64,000 nucleotides of DNA from a beta proteobacterium L13. Lineage in GTDB: Bacteria > Pseudomonadota > Gammaproteobacteria > Burkholderiales > Chromobacteriaceae. The position numbers and the translations under genes were made by a program. Under the pieces are notes generated by a model. That model worked only from the letters and a program-made list of their open reading frames with translations, was not told where the DNA came from and did no database searches. How positions within the stretch are numbered: the first letter of the stretch is position 1; every line of letters starts with the position of its first letter. Of this stretch, positions 43,539 through 51,757 are shown piece after piece. The stretch covers positions 124,001-188,000 of the forward strand of contig AMYZ01000003.1 of the NCBI GenBank assembly GCA_000335715.1, read 5' to 3'.

Positions 43539-44261
43539 TCAGCCTGTGCTGCGGCGGTGCCATGGTTGGTGGGTTTGACGGTACAGCCGTTCGCGCGCGC
43601 TGTCACCAGCATCACTTTGCTGCAGGAAGGTGTCCAGCGAGATGGCGTCCGGCCAGCTTTGCGCGCTGCTTGCCAAGCTCAGGATGCGGTCGATGCGAAA
43701 GTGGCGGTAGTCGCGGCGCAGCAGGCACCAGGCTGCCAGCGTCCAGCGGTCGCCCCAGAAAAACAAGCCCAGCGGTGCTACCTCGCGCTGCGTGGCGTTA
43801 CCGGCTTCGTCGCGGTAGTGCAGCAGCAGGCAGTGCTGTTGCTCGCAGGCGGCGCGCAGTGCGGGCAAGGTGTGCAGCGGGTAGTGGCCGCCGGGCGGTA
43901 CAAATAGCGGTGCCGGCGTCAGGCCGGCGCTGCCCAGCACGCCGTGGATCTTGCCTACCGCGCTAGCGGCCGCGGCGGCGGTGTCACCGTCTGCCCAGCT
44001 GGCCAGCATGCGCGCGCCCACTTCCAGTGCGGCCAACTCTTCGGCGCTGAAGCTCAGCGGCGGCGGCGTAAAGCCGGCTTCCAGCCAGTAGCCTTCCCCG
44101 GCCTCGCCATTCACTGGCGCGCCGCTGGTGAGCAAGTCTGCCATGTCGCGATACACGGTACGCTGTGATACCTCCAGCCACTGCGCCAGCTGCGCGGCAG
44201 TAGTACGCCGCCGCCCGCGCAAGAGCAGCAGGATCTGCATCAGGCGGTCAGCCCGGCGCAT
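43539..44261 (-). CDS. HTH-WYL (YafY/DeoR-like) transcriptional regulator
   Basis: A 240-residue regulator with an N-terminal winged HTH (MRRADRLMQILLLLRGRR, LAQWLEVSQRTVYRDM) and a WYL-type C-terminal ligand-sensing part (REVAPLGLFFWGDRWTLAAWC, RHFRIDRILSL). This class often sits with VOC, DinB or DUF1801 genes and binds palindromes upstream. A candidate operator, CTGCTGACAG/CTGTCAGCAG, is at 45769 before the first gene of the operon. Its start overlaps the HHH gene by 14 bases. Confidence 0.9.
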   Translation of the reverse strand: MRRADRLMQILLLLRGRRRTTAAQLAQWLEVSQRTVYRDMADLLTSGAPVNGEAGEGYWLEAGFTPPPLSFSAEELAALEVGARMLASWADGDTAAAAASAVGKIHGVLGSAGLTPAPLFVPPGGHYPLHTLPALRAACEQQHCLLLHYRDEAGNATQREVAPLGLFFWGDRWTLAAWCLLRRDYRHFRIDRILSLASSAQSWPDAISLDTFLQQSDAGDSARERLYRQTHQPWHRRSTG

Positions 44262-44490
44262 ATTGCTTTGCCAGTGTCAGGATGGCCACGATACTGGCGC
44301 GCGCTTGCGGGCTGTTCTGCCAGCAGCTGCTGCGCAGCAGGCCGGCTATTTGCTGGCAGATGTCTTGCGCATCGGCCCCGGCCAGCTGTACCAGCGAGCT
44401 ATAGCTCAGCTGCTCCAGCCGGCGGATGACGGTGGGGCCGACGCCTTTGAGCGCCAGCATGGCGGCGTGTTCGTGTGCGGGAAATGGCAT
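44248..44490 (-). CDS. helix-hairpin-helix protein (DUF4332-like)
   Basis: An 80-residue protein with an HhH motif LKGVGPTVIRRLEQLSYSSL near residues 14-33. The helices after it (ADAQDICQQIAGLL) are typical of small nucleic-acid-binding HhH proteins. There is no catalytic domain. It lies inside the VOC/DUF1801/EVE/WYL operon, nine bases after EVE and overlapping the WYL gene. Function unknown. Confidence 0.75.
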   Translation of the reverse strand: MPFPAHEHAAMLALKGVGPTVIRRLEQLSYSSLVQLAGADAQDICQQIAGLLRSSCWQNSPQARASIVAILTLAKQYAPG

Positions 44491-44499
44491 GACGGCCTC

Positions 44500-44979
44500 T
44501 TATGTCTCTGTAGTATCCGGCAGTGTCGCGCCCATGGCCCGGGCGATCAAGGCAAAATCACTGGCGCTGATTTCCAGGTGGCCATAGCGGAAAGGGTAGC
44601 CCCAGCGTGCCGGGTTCTCTATAAATGAAAGCCGGGATAACAAGGGGCGGATGGCAGCCGGCTGGCTGGGTAGCCAGTGGATGTCGCGCCGCCATGGCAC
44701 AAAGCCTGCGTGCATGGCCACCTGATACGCGTGAGCGTCGGCCACGTAGCCCAAGGCGGTGAACTGCTGGCAAGGCTCGCGCCCCTGCAGGGTCAGCACC
44801 GGCGAGTAGTACACCAGGCCATCACCGGGCTGCATGCGCGCCAGCGCGGCCTGCTTGCCGTGGCACAGCTGGGCAAAGCCGCCTGCCTGGCCGCGGCCAA
44901 CGTGCTCCTTGCAGGCCACGCCCACCCAGTAGCGCGGCGGGCGCGGGGCGATGCCGCCAAGTACGCCCTGGCGGCTCAT
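44500..44979 (-). CDS. EVE domain protein
   Basis: A 159-residue PUA-like EVE-domain protein. YWVGVACKEHVGRGQAGGFAQ forms the first strand pair. MQPGDGLVYYSPVLTLQG and the later WLPSQPAAIRPLLSRLSFI follow, giving the domain's nucleobase-binding pocket. EVE domains recognise modified bases in DNA or RNA and occur in modification-dependent defence and translation quality control. Its ATG overlaps the DUF1801 stop by one base. It may be a stand-alone reader. Confidence 0.86.
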   Translation of the reverse strand: MSRQGVLGGIAPRPPRYWVGVACKEHVGRGQAGGFAQLCHGKQAALARMQPGDGLVYYSPVLTLQGREPCQQFTALGYVADAHAYQVAMHAGFVPWRRDIHWLPSQPAAIRPLLSRLSFIENPARWGYPFRYGHLEISASDFALIARAMGATLPDTTET

Positions 44980-45338
44980 CACGCTTGCTGCTGCCACGCC
45001 GCCAGCAGGTAGGCCGCTACCTGTTTGCGGCCAACCTCGTCCAGGCTGTGCAGCTTGATGTGGCGGCGCAGCTTGCCGCTGCCTTCCAGCACCTGGTGCG
45101 GGTCGGCCAGCTGCGCCCCGGCGCTGAACTCCAGCGAGACGTGGGCCTGGTAGGCAAACAGCCCGCAAAACGGCGCATTATCGGCAAACAGGATGCCGCC
45201 GTACTTGACCTCTTCCTGCATGCCGTGGGCCAGCGCCAGGATGTGCTGGCGTACCGCCTGCAGGATGGCGTGTTGTAGCGGCTGCTGCTGGCTGATATCG
45301 AGCAGCCACTGTTGTGTGCGGGAAACCGGGGGTGACAT
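44979..45338 (-). CDS. DUF1801 (YdhG-like) protein
   Basis: 119 residues from ATG 45338, preceded by CGAGG. The fold's signature is VRQHILALAHGMQEEVKYGGILFA and FGLFAYQAHVSLEF-like segments with a C-terminal RRHIKLHSLDEVGRKQVAAYL. Members resemble iron-chaperone/CyaY-like folds, but the function is not established. It is the second gene of the operon, 22 bases after the VOC stop. Confidence 0.85.
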   Translation of the reverse strand: MSPPVSRTQQWLLDISQQQPLQHAILQAVRQHILALAHGMQEEVKYGGILFADNAPFCGLFAYQAHVSLEFSAGAQLADPHQVLEGSGKLRRHIKLHSLDEVGRKQVAAYLLAAWQQQA

Positions 45339-45360
45339 GGCAGATACCTCGCTGTGGTGC

Positions 45361-45717
45361 TCAGGGTTCGGTGTGCAGGCCGATGATATTGCCTTCGCTG
45401 TCGCAAAACAGGCCGATCTGGCCATTGCCATCCGGCAAGGACATTTCGGGTAATAGCACCTGGCCGCCGTGTTGTGTGGCACGGCTTAGTAGCGTGCTGA
45501 CGCCGGGGCGGCCGTCCAGGTAAATACGCGTGCCATGAGCGGCGGGCTGCAGGCGTGGGCTGGCCATGATGCAGCCACTGCTGTCGGGAAATACGGCAAT
45601 GCGGTCGTCCATAAAGTGTTCCACTTTCAGTTCCACGTGGAACACCTGCTGGTAAAACGCGACGGCACGGTCAAAGTCGGTAGCGGGGATCTCGAACCAG
45701 TGAATCATATTGTTCAT
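45361..45717 (-). CDS. VOC-family protein
   Basis: 118 residues: MNNMIHWFEIPATDFDRAVAF starts the first module and RATQHGGQVLLPEMSLPDGNG with QIGLFCDSEGNIIGLHTEP the second. These are the metal-binding paired folds of the glyoxalase/VOC superfamily. It heads the operon VOC-DUF1801-EVE-HHH-WYL-VOC, with the palindromic operator 51 bases upstream. Inside it lies a degenerate parS-like palindrome (45629). Confidence 0.85.
   Translation of the reverse strand: MNNMIHWFEIPATDFDRAVAFYQQVFHVELKVEHFMDDRIAVFPDSSGCIMASPRLQPAAHGTRIYLDGRPGVSTLLSRATQHGGQVLLPEMSLPDGNGQIGLFCDSEGNIIGLHTEP
45629..45644. other. weak parS-like palindrome
   Basis: The core GTTCCACGTGGAAC (45630-45643) is a perfect palindrome differing from the parS core by one base per half (C for T). 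Single-half C variants occur in parS sites of other bacteria. Being inside a coding region, it may also be coincidental. Confidence 0.3.
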
Positions 45718-45768
45718 GATGCTGTCTCCTGACGGGGGGCGGGTTGCTGCTGCCACTATGCCGTCACC

Positions 45769-45792
45769 CTGCTGACAGTATTCTGTCAGCAG
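45769..45792. promoter_or_regulatory. palindromic operator of the WYL-regulated operon
   Basis: Perfect 10-base arms CTGCTGACAG (45769-45778) and CTGTCAGCAG (45783-45792) around TATT. Such TGACAG-N4-CTGTCA palindromes commonly precede genes controlled by YafY-type WYL regulators. The regulator is encoded in the same operon (43539), so autoregulation is likely. Confidence 0.65.
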
Positions 45793-46009
45793 AGGCGGCT
45801 TGGCTGTTGTGCAGTGGCAAAACGGCAACAACCCGCGTCACCGTGCCGGGCTATTTGCCGGCGTGTTTTTTGCTTTTGTCCTAAGGCGCGGCGTACTGGG
45901 TATGATCACCCGCTACGCACGGGGCGGTAGCGCCCGCCGGGCGTGCCGCTGGCGGGGAGTGCAAATGGCTGAAAGGAAAACGTTTTCTGAATATGTGCGG
46001 TAACCAGAC

Positions 46010-47728
46010 ATGCTCACCGAGATGAGTAAACCGGCCTCGACGCGCCCGAATCTGGCGCTAAAACGGCGCATCGCCCTGGCTTTGCGCCGCTCCCGGCATA
46101 GCCAGGACACTGGCCAGCACCAGATCGGCGTTCAGGCTGCCGAGGAGGCGTTATTGCTATGCGAGCTGCCGCAGCACCGCCCGCAGTGGCAGCAGGCCAT
46201 GGCGCAGCTGGCCCTGCATCAGTTTCGCATGGGCCATTTTGCCGATGCGGTGCGTAGCGGGCTGGAAGTGGCGGCGACTCTGGATTTCGGCCCCGAGGCT
46301 GCTTTGCGCGCCGAAGTGTTGTGCGTGGTGGCCATTGCCTGCAACGAAATGGGTTTGATGCAGGATGGCCTCAAGTACGCACTGGAAGCCCTGGCCGCGG
46401 CGCGTAGCAGTAATGAGCCGGTACAGATCATCAATGCCTTGAACCGCGCCGGTGTATGTACTTATGGCGCGCTGGGTGATCTGGAGCAAGGCGAGCAGCT
46501 TCTGCATCAGGCAGCCGAACGGGCACGGTTGGCCGGCGAGCGCGTCTTGCTGTTTGCGGCACTGAACAATATCGGCACCTTATACAGCAGCGAGGCGCGC
46601 AAGCATCTGAAGCAAGGCCGGCAGGCAGAGGCGCCGGCCCTGCTGCATCGTGCACTGGCGCATTATCACGACGCCTGGCAAAGCGCAGGCACACCGGGGA
46701 ACCGCCATCAGTGGGCCATGCTGCAAACCAATCTGGCAGAGGCTTATGTCGATCTGGGCGAGTTTGACCAAGGCCGTGCCGCACTGGCCGAGCTACGCGA
46801 TACGCTGGCCGGCAGCGACTTTCACTCCTTGCAGCGCAATGCAGACCTAATCGAAGCCACGCTGTTGCAGCGTAGCGGCCTGGTGGGCGAGGCCGTGGCT
46901 GCCTTGCAGCAGATGCTGGCCTTGCCGGGCCATATGATCGAATTCGAAATGCGCCACTTTGCGCAGGAAGAGTTGTACCGCTTGTACAAATCTACCGGGC
47001 AGTTCGAGCTGGCCTTGGCCCAGCTGGAGGCGCTACGCCACAGCGAGCAGGAGCAGAACGAGCAGCGCAGCAGCACCCAGGGCTGGGCCATCCGCAAGGA
47101 GCTGGAAATCACCAGCGTGCAGCTGGCCGCCGAGCGCGAGCGCCTGCATGCCGAGCGCGAACGCCTGCGTGCCGCCCAGCTGGAGGCGGAAAAAGTCGTC
47201 ACCGAGGCCCGTATGAGCGAGCTGGAGCAAGCGGTGCTGATCGACCCGTTGACCGGGGTGGGCAACCGCCGTTGCCTGGATCGCGAAGGCCCGGCCAGGT
47301 TGGCCGCACTGGGCAAGCAGCTGCACGGCATGGCGGTGGTGGTGATGGATCTGGACCATTTCAAATCCATTAACGACCGTTTTGGCCATGTGGTCGGTGA
47401 TGAAGTGCTGAAAAAAGTGGCGCAGCTGATGGCGCTCAGTACCCGTGGCAGCGATCTGACCGTGCGCTTTGGCGGCGAGGAGTTTGTGCTGTTGCTGATG
47501 GAGCAGTCGCAAGACAGCGCACAGCGCTGCTGCGAACGCTTGCGGCTGGCCATCCTGAATTACAGCTGGACCGAGGTGCACCCGCAGTTGCAGGTCACCG
47601 CCAGCTTTGGCATGCAATGGTGCCAGGCCTCGCAGCCATGGGAGCTCGCTTTGCGCCAGGCCGACCTGGCCTTGTATCAGGCCAAGCGCCTGGGGCGTAA
47701 CCGCCTGCAGCTGGGCAGCCCGGGCTAG
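46010..47728 (+). CDS. TPR-containing diguanylate cyclase (GGDEF)
   Basis: A 572-residue cytosolic protein; ATG 46022 is an alternative start. Residues about 30-360 form TPR-like helical repeats (INALNRAGVCTYGALGDLEQ, LLFAALNNIGTLYSSEARK). A coiled coil (about 365-410, ERERLHAERERLRAAQLEAE) connects to GGDEF with DPLTGVGNRRCL, DLDHFKSINDRFGHVVGD and RFGGEEF. The I-site RGSD is intact. It has the same architecture as the protein at 41402, suggesting a duplicated sensor. It ends before a terminator. Confidence 0.88.
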   Translation: MLTEMSKPASTRPNLALKRRIALALRRSRHSQDTGQHQIGVQAAEEALLLCELPQHRPQWQQAMAQLALHQFRMGHFADAVRSGLEVAATLDFGPEAALRAEVLCVVAIACNEMGLMQDGLKYALEALAAARSSNEPVQIINALNRAGVCTYGALGDLEQGEQLLHQAAERARLAGERVLLFAALNNIGTLYSSEARKHLKQGRQAEAPALLHRALAHYHDAWQSAGTPGNRHQWAMLQTNLAEAYVDLGEFDQGRAALAELRDTLAGSDFHSLQRNADLIEATLLQRSGLVGEAVAALQQMLALPGHMIEFEMRHFAQEELYRLYKSTGQFELALAQLEALRHSEQEQNEQRSSTQGWAIRKELEITSVQLAAERERLHAERERLRAAQLEAEKVVTEARMSELEQAVLIDPLTGVGNRRCLDREGPARLAALGKQLHGMAVVVMDLDHFKSINDRFGHVVGDEVLKKVAQLMALSTRGSDLTVRFGGEEFVLLLMEQSQDSAQRCCERLRLAILNYSWTEVHPQLQVTASFGMQWCQASQPWELALRQADLALYQAKRLGRNRLQLGSPG

Positions 47729-47747
47729 GTGTTTCGCGAAGTTTCAG

Positions 47748-47778
47748 CAAAAAGCCGCCTGTTCAAGGCGGCTTTTTG
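47748..47778. terminator. bidirectional factor-independent terminator
   Basis: CAAAAAGCCGCCT and AGGCGGCTTTTTG arms around a GTTCA loop, with A and T runs on both sides. It serves the GGDEF gene and the convergent MbnP-MbnH-associated gene. Confidence 0.9.
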
Positions 47779-47796
47779 CTTTTTGCAGTGCTGGCA

Positions 47797-48972
47797 TCAG
47801 GGCAGCAGGCTGAACTGATGTTGCCAGCGCAATAGCCAGCGCTCGCGCGAATGCGGGCCGGTCTGGTCTTCTTGCCATTCCAGTGACCACTGCTGGTTTT
47901 TGGCTGCTTGCCAGCGCAGGCGTACGCCCAGCACTTCGGGCTGATGCTGGCTGCTGGCAATGCCCGCTTCCTTGGCCAGGATGGCGGCGTTGGTGCCGGT
48001 CAGCGTGTGCTGCAGGCGCAGGCGTTCGTAGCGCACGCTGCCATCGATATCGGCCACCAGTGGCGCGCTGGCTTCCAGTGCCAGCCAGTCGGTACGGCCG
48101 TCGTAGTCTACTTTGCCGGTAGGGCTGCTCAGCTTGCCCTGCTCGCGCCGGCTGCCTGCCGCACCGCGCAGGGTGACGCCGTACAGTTGGCCGCGTGCGG
48201 CCAACTCCAGCCACTGGCCATCGCCATTCAGGCAGGCCAGCGTGCTCTGGCAGCCGCTGGCCCCCCCGTGGCTATGGTTGTGGCCGTCGCCAGACAGTGC
48301 ATTCTGACGGGTAACGCGCGGGGTATCGGCCGCGGTAAGGCCCAGTTGCAGCGGGCCGATGTCTTGCTCCAGCGCCAGCAGCCACAGGCCGGCCTTGGTG
48401 CCAGTACGGCGCGTACCGGGGTTGCTTTCGCCGCGCAGCGCCGACACGGTCAGGCGGCGGCCAGGCTGTTGCAGCTGCAATGCCAGGCCGCTGTCGTGCC
48501 AGTGGTCGTGGCCGCCGGTAAGCAGGGTGTCGCGCAGGCTGCTGCGCCCCCATTCGTCGGCAGCCAGTGCTTGCGCCGGGCTGAAGCGGCCTGCTTGCAG
48601 CGCAAGCGTGCCGGGGATGGCCGCCCAGCGCAGCCAGGCCTGATCGTTGGCTAGCTGCTCGCGCTGGCGGTCGTAGCTGAGGGCCCACTGTGTTTGCAGG
48701 CCGGGCAGCCAGCGTGCTTGCCAGCCCAGGGTGCTGCGGTCGGCGTTCAGCTCGCGCAGGTTGGCCGCGGCAGGGTGGTCGATCTGCGTCAGCGTGGCCG
48801 GTGGCGTGTGGCTGCCGCGGCCCTGGCGCAGGTCCAGGTCCAGCGTGAGCTGCTGTGCCGGGGCGGCGCCGGTATCGTCATCGTGCACAACACCGTCGTG
48901 CGCCCAGCTACCGGTGCTACTGGCCAGCAGGGAAAGGATTGCTAAAGCGCGGGTTGGTGAGAAGTGTGTCAT
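47797..48972 (-). CDS. His-rich outer-membrane-type protein of the MbnPH operon
   Basis: A 391-residue protein with a signal peptide (cleavage near SWA-HDG). The mature start HDGVVHDDD, GGHDHWHDSG and GDGHNHSHGG are clusters of His that could bind metal. The remainder alternates amphipathic strands (QLTLDLDLRQGRG, LGLTAADTPR, LRWQHQFSLLP at the end with a C-terminal aromatic), typical of a porin-like barrel. It is third in the mbnP-mbnH operon, overlapping mbnH by 56 bases. A metal uptake or sensing pore is inferred; no named family is recognised. Confidence 0.7.
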   Translation of the reverse strand: MTHFSPTRALAILSLLASSTGSWAHDGVVHDDDTGAAPAQQLTLDLDLRQGRGSHTPPATLTQIDHPAAANLRELNADRSTLGWQARWLPGLQTQWALSYDRQREQLANDQAWLRWAAIPGTLALQAGRFSPAQALAADEWGRSSLRDTLLTGGHDHWHDSGLALQLQQPGRRLTVSALRGESNPGTRRTGTKAGLWLLALEQDIGPLQLGLTAADTPRVTRQNALSGDGHNHSHGGASGCQSTLACLNGDGQWLELAARGQLYGVTLRGAAGSRREQGKLSSPTGKVDYDGRTDWLALEASAPLVADIDGSVRYERLRLQHTLTGTNAAILAKEAGIASSQHQPEVLGVRLRWQAAKNQQWSLEWQEDQTGPHSRERWLLRWQHQFSLLP

Positions 48973-50089
48973 CGGTAAGGGTCTTCAAAAAGGCAATGAT
49001 GTCTTGCTTGTCCTGGGCGCTCAGGTTGATGCGCGCGATCAGGTCGCTCTTGTACGGGTTCAGGCGGCCGTCACCGGCGTGCGGGCCGCTGGTGATGTTG
49101 CGCCCGCCTGCTGCGTAGAAGTCGAGTACTTCTTCCAGCGTGGCAATGCTGCCATCGTGCATATAGGGTGCCGTTTTGGCGATATTGCGCAGGCTGGAGG
49201 CGCGGAAGGCGCCCATATCGGCCGGCAGGCTGGTGAACTCGAACAGGCCACGGTTGGGGAAGGGAAAGCCACCCTTGCCATCGATGTTGTACAGGCCGGT
49301 GTTGTGGAAGGCGCGTTTGACTTCCGGGCTGCCCTGGTGATTGGTCTGGTCGTTGAAGTTGAAGCTGCCGTGGCAATGGAAACACTCGGCTTTTTCGCCC
49401 ATGAACAGCTGCATGCCGCGCAGCTCTTCGGCGCTGAGCACGACTTTCTTCTGCAGATAGCGGTCGTATTTGCTGTCAAAGCTCAACAGGCCACGCTGGA
49501 AGGTGGCAATGGCTTTGATGATGTTCGGAAACGTGATCTGCTCACCATTGCTGCCGAAAACCCCGGCAAAGCGCTGGCGGTAGTCGCTGTCGGCCTTGAT
49601 GCGCGCCAGTACCGCATCTTTATTGGTATCGTTGACGCCCATTTCCACCGGGCTGTCGCCGAACAGTGGCACCTCCATCTGGCGCTCCAGTGTCACCAGT
49701 GCAGGGTTGGCCCAGGTATAAGTGCTGTGCCAGGCGCTATTGGCCAGATGCTGGGCATTGCGATGGGTCAGCTCGCCGGTACTGCCTGGCGATACCGCTA
49801 GGCCGTCGGTAAACGCCTTGTTCTGGTGGTGGCAGCTGGCGCAGCTTTGCGTGCCATTGCCAGACAGGCGCTTGTCGTAGAACAGCTGGCGGCCCAGCTG
49901 GAACTTGGCTTCGCTCATCGGATTGTCTGCGGGGACCACCGGGATGGGCACGTCTGCCGGCAGGTTCCATTGCCAGGTGGGCGTGCTGCGTGATGGGTCG
50001 TTGGTGGTGGTGCCGCTGCCGGCACCACCACCGCCCAGGCAGCCACTAAGCAGGGCTGCACTTGCCAGGACGGTGATGGTGTTGCGCAT
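48917..50089 (-). CDS. mbnH: di-haem peroxidase MbnH
   Basis: A 390-residue di-haem enzyme of the MbnH/MauG/cytochrome c peroxidase superfamily. The lipobox SGC (Cys17) and Gly-rich linker indicate a lipoprotein. The haem motifs are CASCH (83-87) and CFHCH (236-240). Segments AFTDGLAVSPGS, GMQLFMGEKAECFHC and APYMHDGSIATLEEV are family-typical. MbnH oxidises a Trp of its partner MbnP to kynurenine, creating a copper site. It lies two bases after mbnP, so the pair is coupled. Confidence 0.9.
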   Translation of the reverse strand: MRNTITVLASAALLSGCLGGGGAGSGTTTNDPSRSTPTWQWNLPADVPIPVVPADNPMSEAKFQLGRQLFYDKRLSGNGTQSCASCHHQNKAFTDGLAVSPGSTGELTHRNAQHLANSAWHSTYTWANPALVTLERQMEVPLFGDSPVEMGVNDTNKDAVLARIKADSDYRQRFAGVFGSNGEQITFPNIIKAIATFQRGLLSFDSKYDRYLQKKVVLSAEELRGMQLFMGEKAECFHCHGSFNFNDQTNHQGSPEVKRAFHNTGLYNIDGKGGFPFPNRGLFEFTSLPADMGAFRASSLRNIAKTAPYMHDGSIATLEEVLDFYAAGGRNITSGPHAGDGRLNPYKSDLIARINLSAQDKQDIIAFLKTLTDDTLLTNPRFSNPFPAGQ

Positions 50090-50091
50090 GT

Positions 50092-51129
50092 TTACAGCGC
50101 CTCTACACGGAACAGGTTCTGGTTGCTGCCATCACCTTTGGATTTGCCTGCATCACCGTGGCCTGGTGCGCTTTCGGTCAGGTTCAGGTCAAACTGTTTG
50201 AAGATGGCAGCACATTCCGGGTCGGTTGTGCCGGCCATGCAGCCCGACGAGCCGCCCAGGTCTTTGCTCAGGTCGGTTTCGCTGAACAGTTTGGCCAAGT
50301 CGAGTACGACTTGCTGGGTAGCAGGGTTGAATGCCGGCAGTTTGATGGTGGCGCGGTTTGCGTTGGTGCAGCTGACGCTTTCGCCGTTGACCGGGTTGCC
50401 GGAGCAGCCGGTAGAGCCCATGTGCAGCATCCAGAAGGTGAGCGTCGATGCCGCCTTGTAGTTTGCGTCGCCGGGGTTACCTACTGCCGGGCGAGTAATG
50501 CCACCTTGCGGCACCAGCTCGATGCGGCTGAAGCGGCGGCCTGCCTGCCAGCTCCACGACATGCCGGCCAGGTTCAGCGGGGCCGGTGCCACGTCGTAGC
50601 TGCTGTGGTTCAGCGAAACGGTTTTACCGCTGCTGTCCAGTGCCGATACCGGTACACCCATTTCGAACTGGATGCCGGTGTAGGTGCCTGCCGGCACTTT
50701 GCCGGTGACCACTTTGTTCATGCTGGGTGTGCCGTAGCCGCAACCTTGCGTACCGCCCGTGCCGTCTTCGAAGTCCAGCAGAGCGGTGTTCAGGTATTGC
50801 CACTGGTTCTGGTCCAGCTTCAGCTCGGTGGCTTTGCCCTGGCTATCGATCAGGTTGACTTTGCTGATGTAAAAGCGGGCGTCGGCAACGGTAGCATTGC
50901 TGTTGCTGGTACCCAGCTGGGTCAGGGTGGACTGGCAGGTCACTGTCTGGCTGCCTGCCTTCATGGCAAAGCGGACGCTGACGGTCTGGCTAGTGTCTGG
51001 TGTGCTGGTGTTACTGGTGGCGGTATTGCTTGTCGCTGCCGGAGAGGCATCGCCGCCACCGCCGCCGCCCAGCAGGCAGGCGCTTAGCAAAAGTGGAAGA
51101 GGGGCTAGCGGGAGCAAGTTGATACGCAT
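50092..51129 (-). CDS. mbnP: copper-binding protein MbnP (metallo-mystery-pair four-Cys protein)
   Basis: 345 residues from ATG 51129 behind AGAGAG. The lipobox LSAC (Cys18) precedes a poly-Gly linker. The MbnP-type body contains RFYISKVNLIDSQGKATEL, the Cys set near 65, 130, 242, 254 and the C-terminal SGC...PEC, and MSWSWQAGRRF with Trp192 and Trp194. By family knowledge a Trp becomes kynurenine after MbnH action and helps bind copper. No methanobactin precursor gene is seen, so this is a methanobactin-independent copy. An inverted repeat upstream may bind a regulator. Confidence 0.88.
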   Translation of the reverse strand: MRINLLPLAPLPLLLSACLLGGGGGGDASPAATSNTATSNTSTPDTSQTVSVRFAMKAGSQTVTCQSTLTQLGTSNSNATVADARFYISKVNLIDSQGKATELKLDQNQWQYLNTALLDFEDGTGGTQGCGYGTPSMNKVVTGKVPAGTYTGIQFEMGVPVSALDSSGKTVSLNHSSYDVAPAPLNLAGMSWSWQAGRRFSRIELVPQGGITRPAVGNPGDANYKAASTLTFWMLHMGSTGCSGNPVNGESVSCTNANRATIKLPAFNPATQQVVLDLAKLFSETDLSKDLGGSSGCMAGTTDPECAAIFKQFDLNLTESAPGHGDAGKSKGDGSNQNLFRVEAL

Positions 51130-51198
51130 GTTGTGGTTCTCTCTTGTATGGATATTGGAACAAAAGAGAATTATCCAGATACATGACGTCTTGATAGT

Positions 51199-51234
51199 GC
51201 GGCAAATTGTCGCATTGCTGCGGCAATTTGCCGC
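51199..51234. promoter_or_regulatory. inverted repeat upstream of mbnP
   Basis: Arms GCGGCAAATT (51199-51208) and AATTTGCCGC (51225-51234) with 16 bases between, 70 bases before the mbnP start. It lies between mbnP and the GNAT gene and is a candidate copper-responsive operator or leader structure. Confidence 0.45.
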
Positions 51235-51268
51235 AAAAACGGCCGGCATTTGACAAATATCAGGTGGA

Positions 51269-51757
51269 TTACACCCCGGTAATCCGCTTTTCCATCATCA
51301 GGTAGGGGGTGCCGCCCAGGCCGGACTGGGCAAAGCCTTCGCCCTGGTACAGGCTGCGGCCAACGTGGTTGTCGGCGCGTACTTCCAGGGTGACTTTGGC
51401 GCAGCCGCGCGCTAGCGCTGCGGCCTCTACCGCCTGCATCAGTGCCCTGCCCAGCCCCAGGCCGCGCGAGGCGGGCAGCACCGACAGGTCGTGCAGATTG
51501 CACACCGGTGCGGCGTAAAAACTGGAAAAACCCAGCACACACAGCGCGTGGCCGACTGGTGTGCCGTGGTGTTCGGCGATCAGGGCAAACAGGCCCGGGT
51601 GCTGCCCCAGCGCGGTAGGCAGCTGTTGCCGGGCGTACTCGCTTAGCCCCTCGCCACCGCCCATGGCATCGCGGGCGTAGGCGTCGGTCAGCTGCATCAG
51701 CAGCTGGCAGTCGGCGGGGTCGGCCAGCTTGGCCGCACGGATGGCCAGGGTGCTCAT
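51269..51757 (-). CDS. GNAT N-acetyltransferase
   Basis: 162 residues from ATG 51757. The acetyl-CoA loop VLPASRGLGLGRALMQAVEAAALARG and GRSLYQGEGFAQSG are typical of GNATs; N-terminal STLAIRAAKLADPADCQLL forms the first strand and helix. The substrate is unknown. Its start overlaps the lptM stop by four bases, an intimate coupling with an envelope lipoprotein gene. Confidence 0.85.
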   Translation of the reverse strand: MSTLAIRAAKLADPADCQLLMQLTDAYARDAMGGGEGLSEYARQQLPTALGQHPGLFALIAEHHGTPVGHALCVLGFSSFYAAPVCNLHDLSVLPASRGLGLGRALMQAVEAAALARGCAKVTLEVRADNHVGRSLYQGEGFAQSGLGGTPYLMMEKRITGV

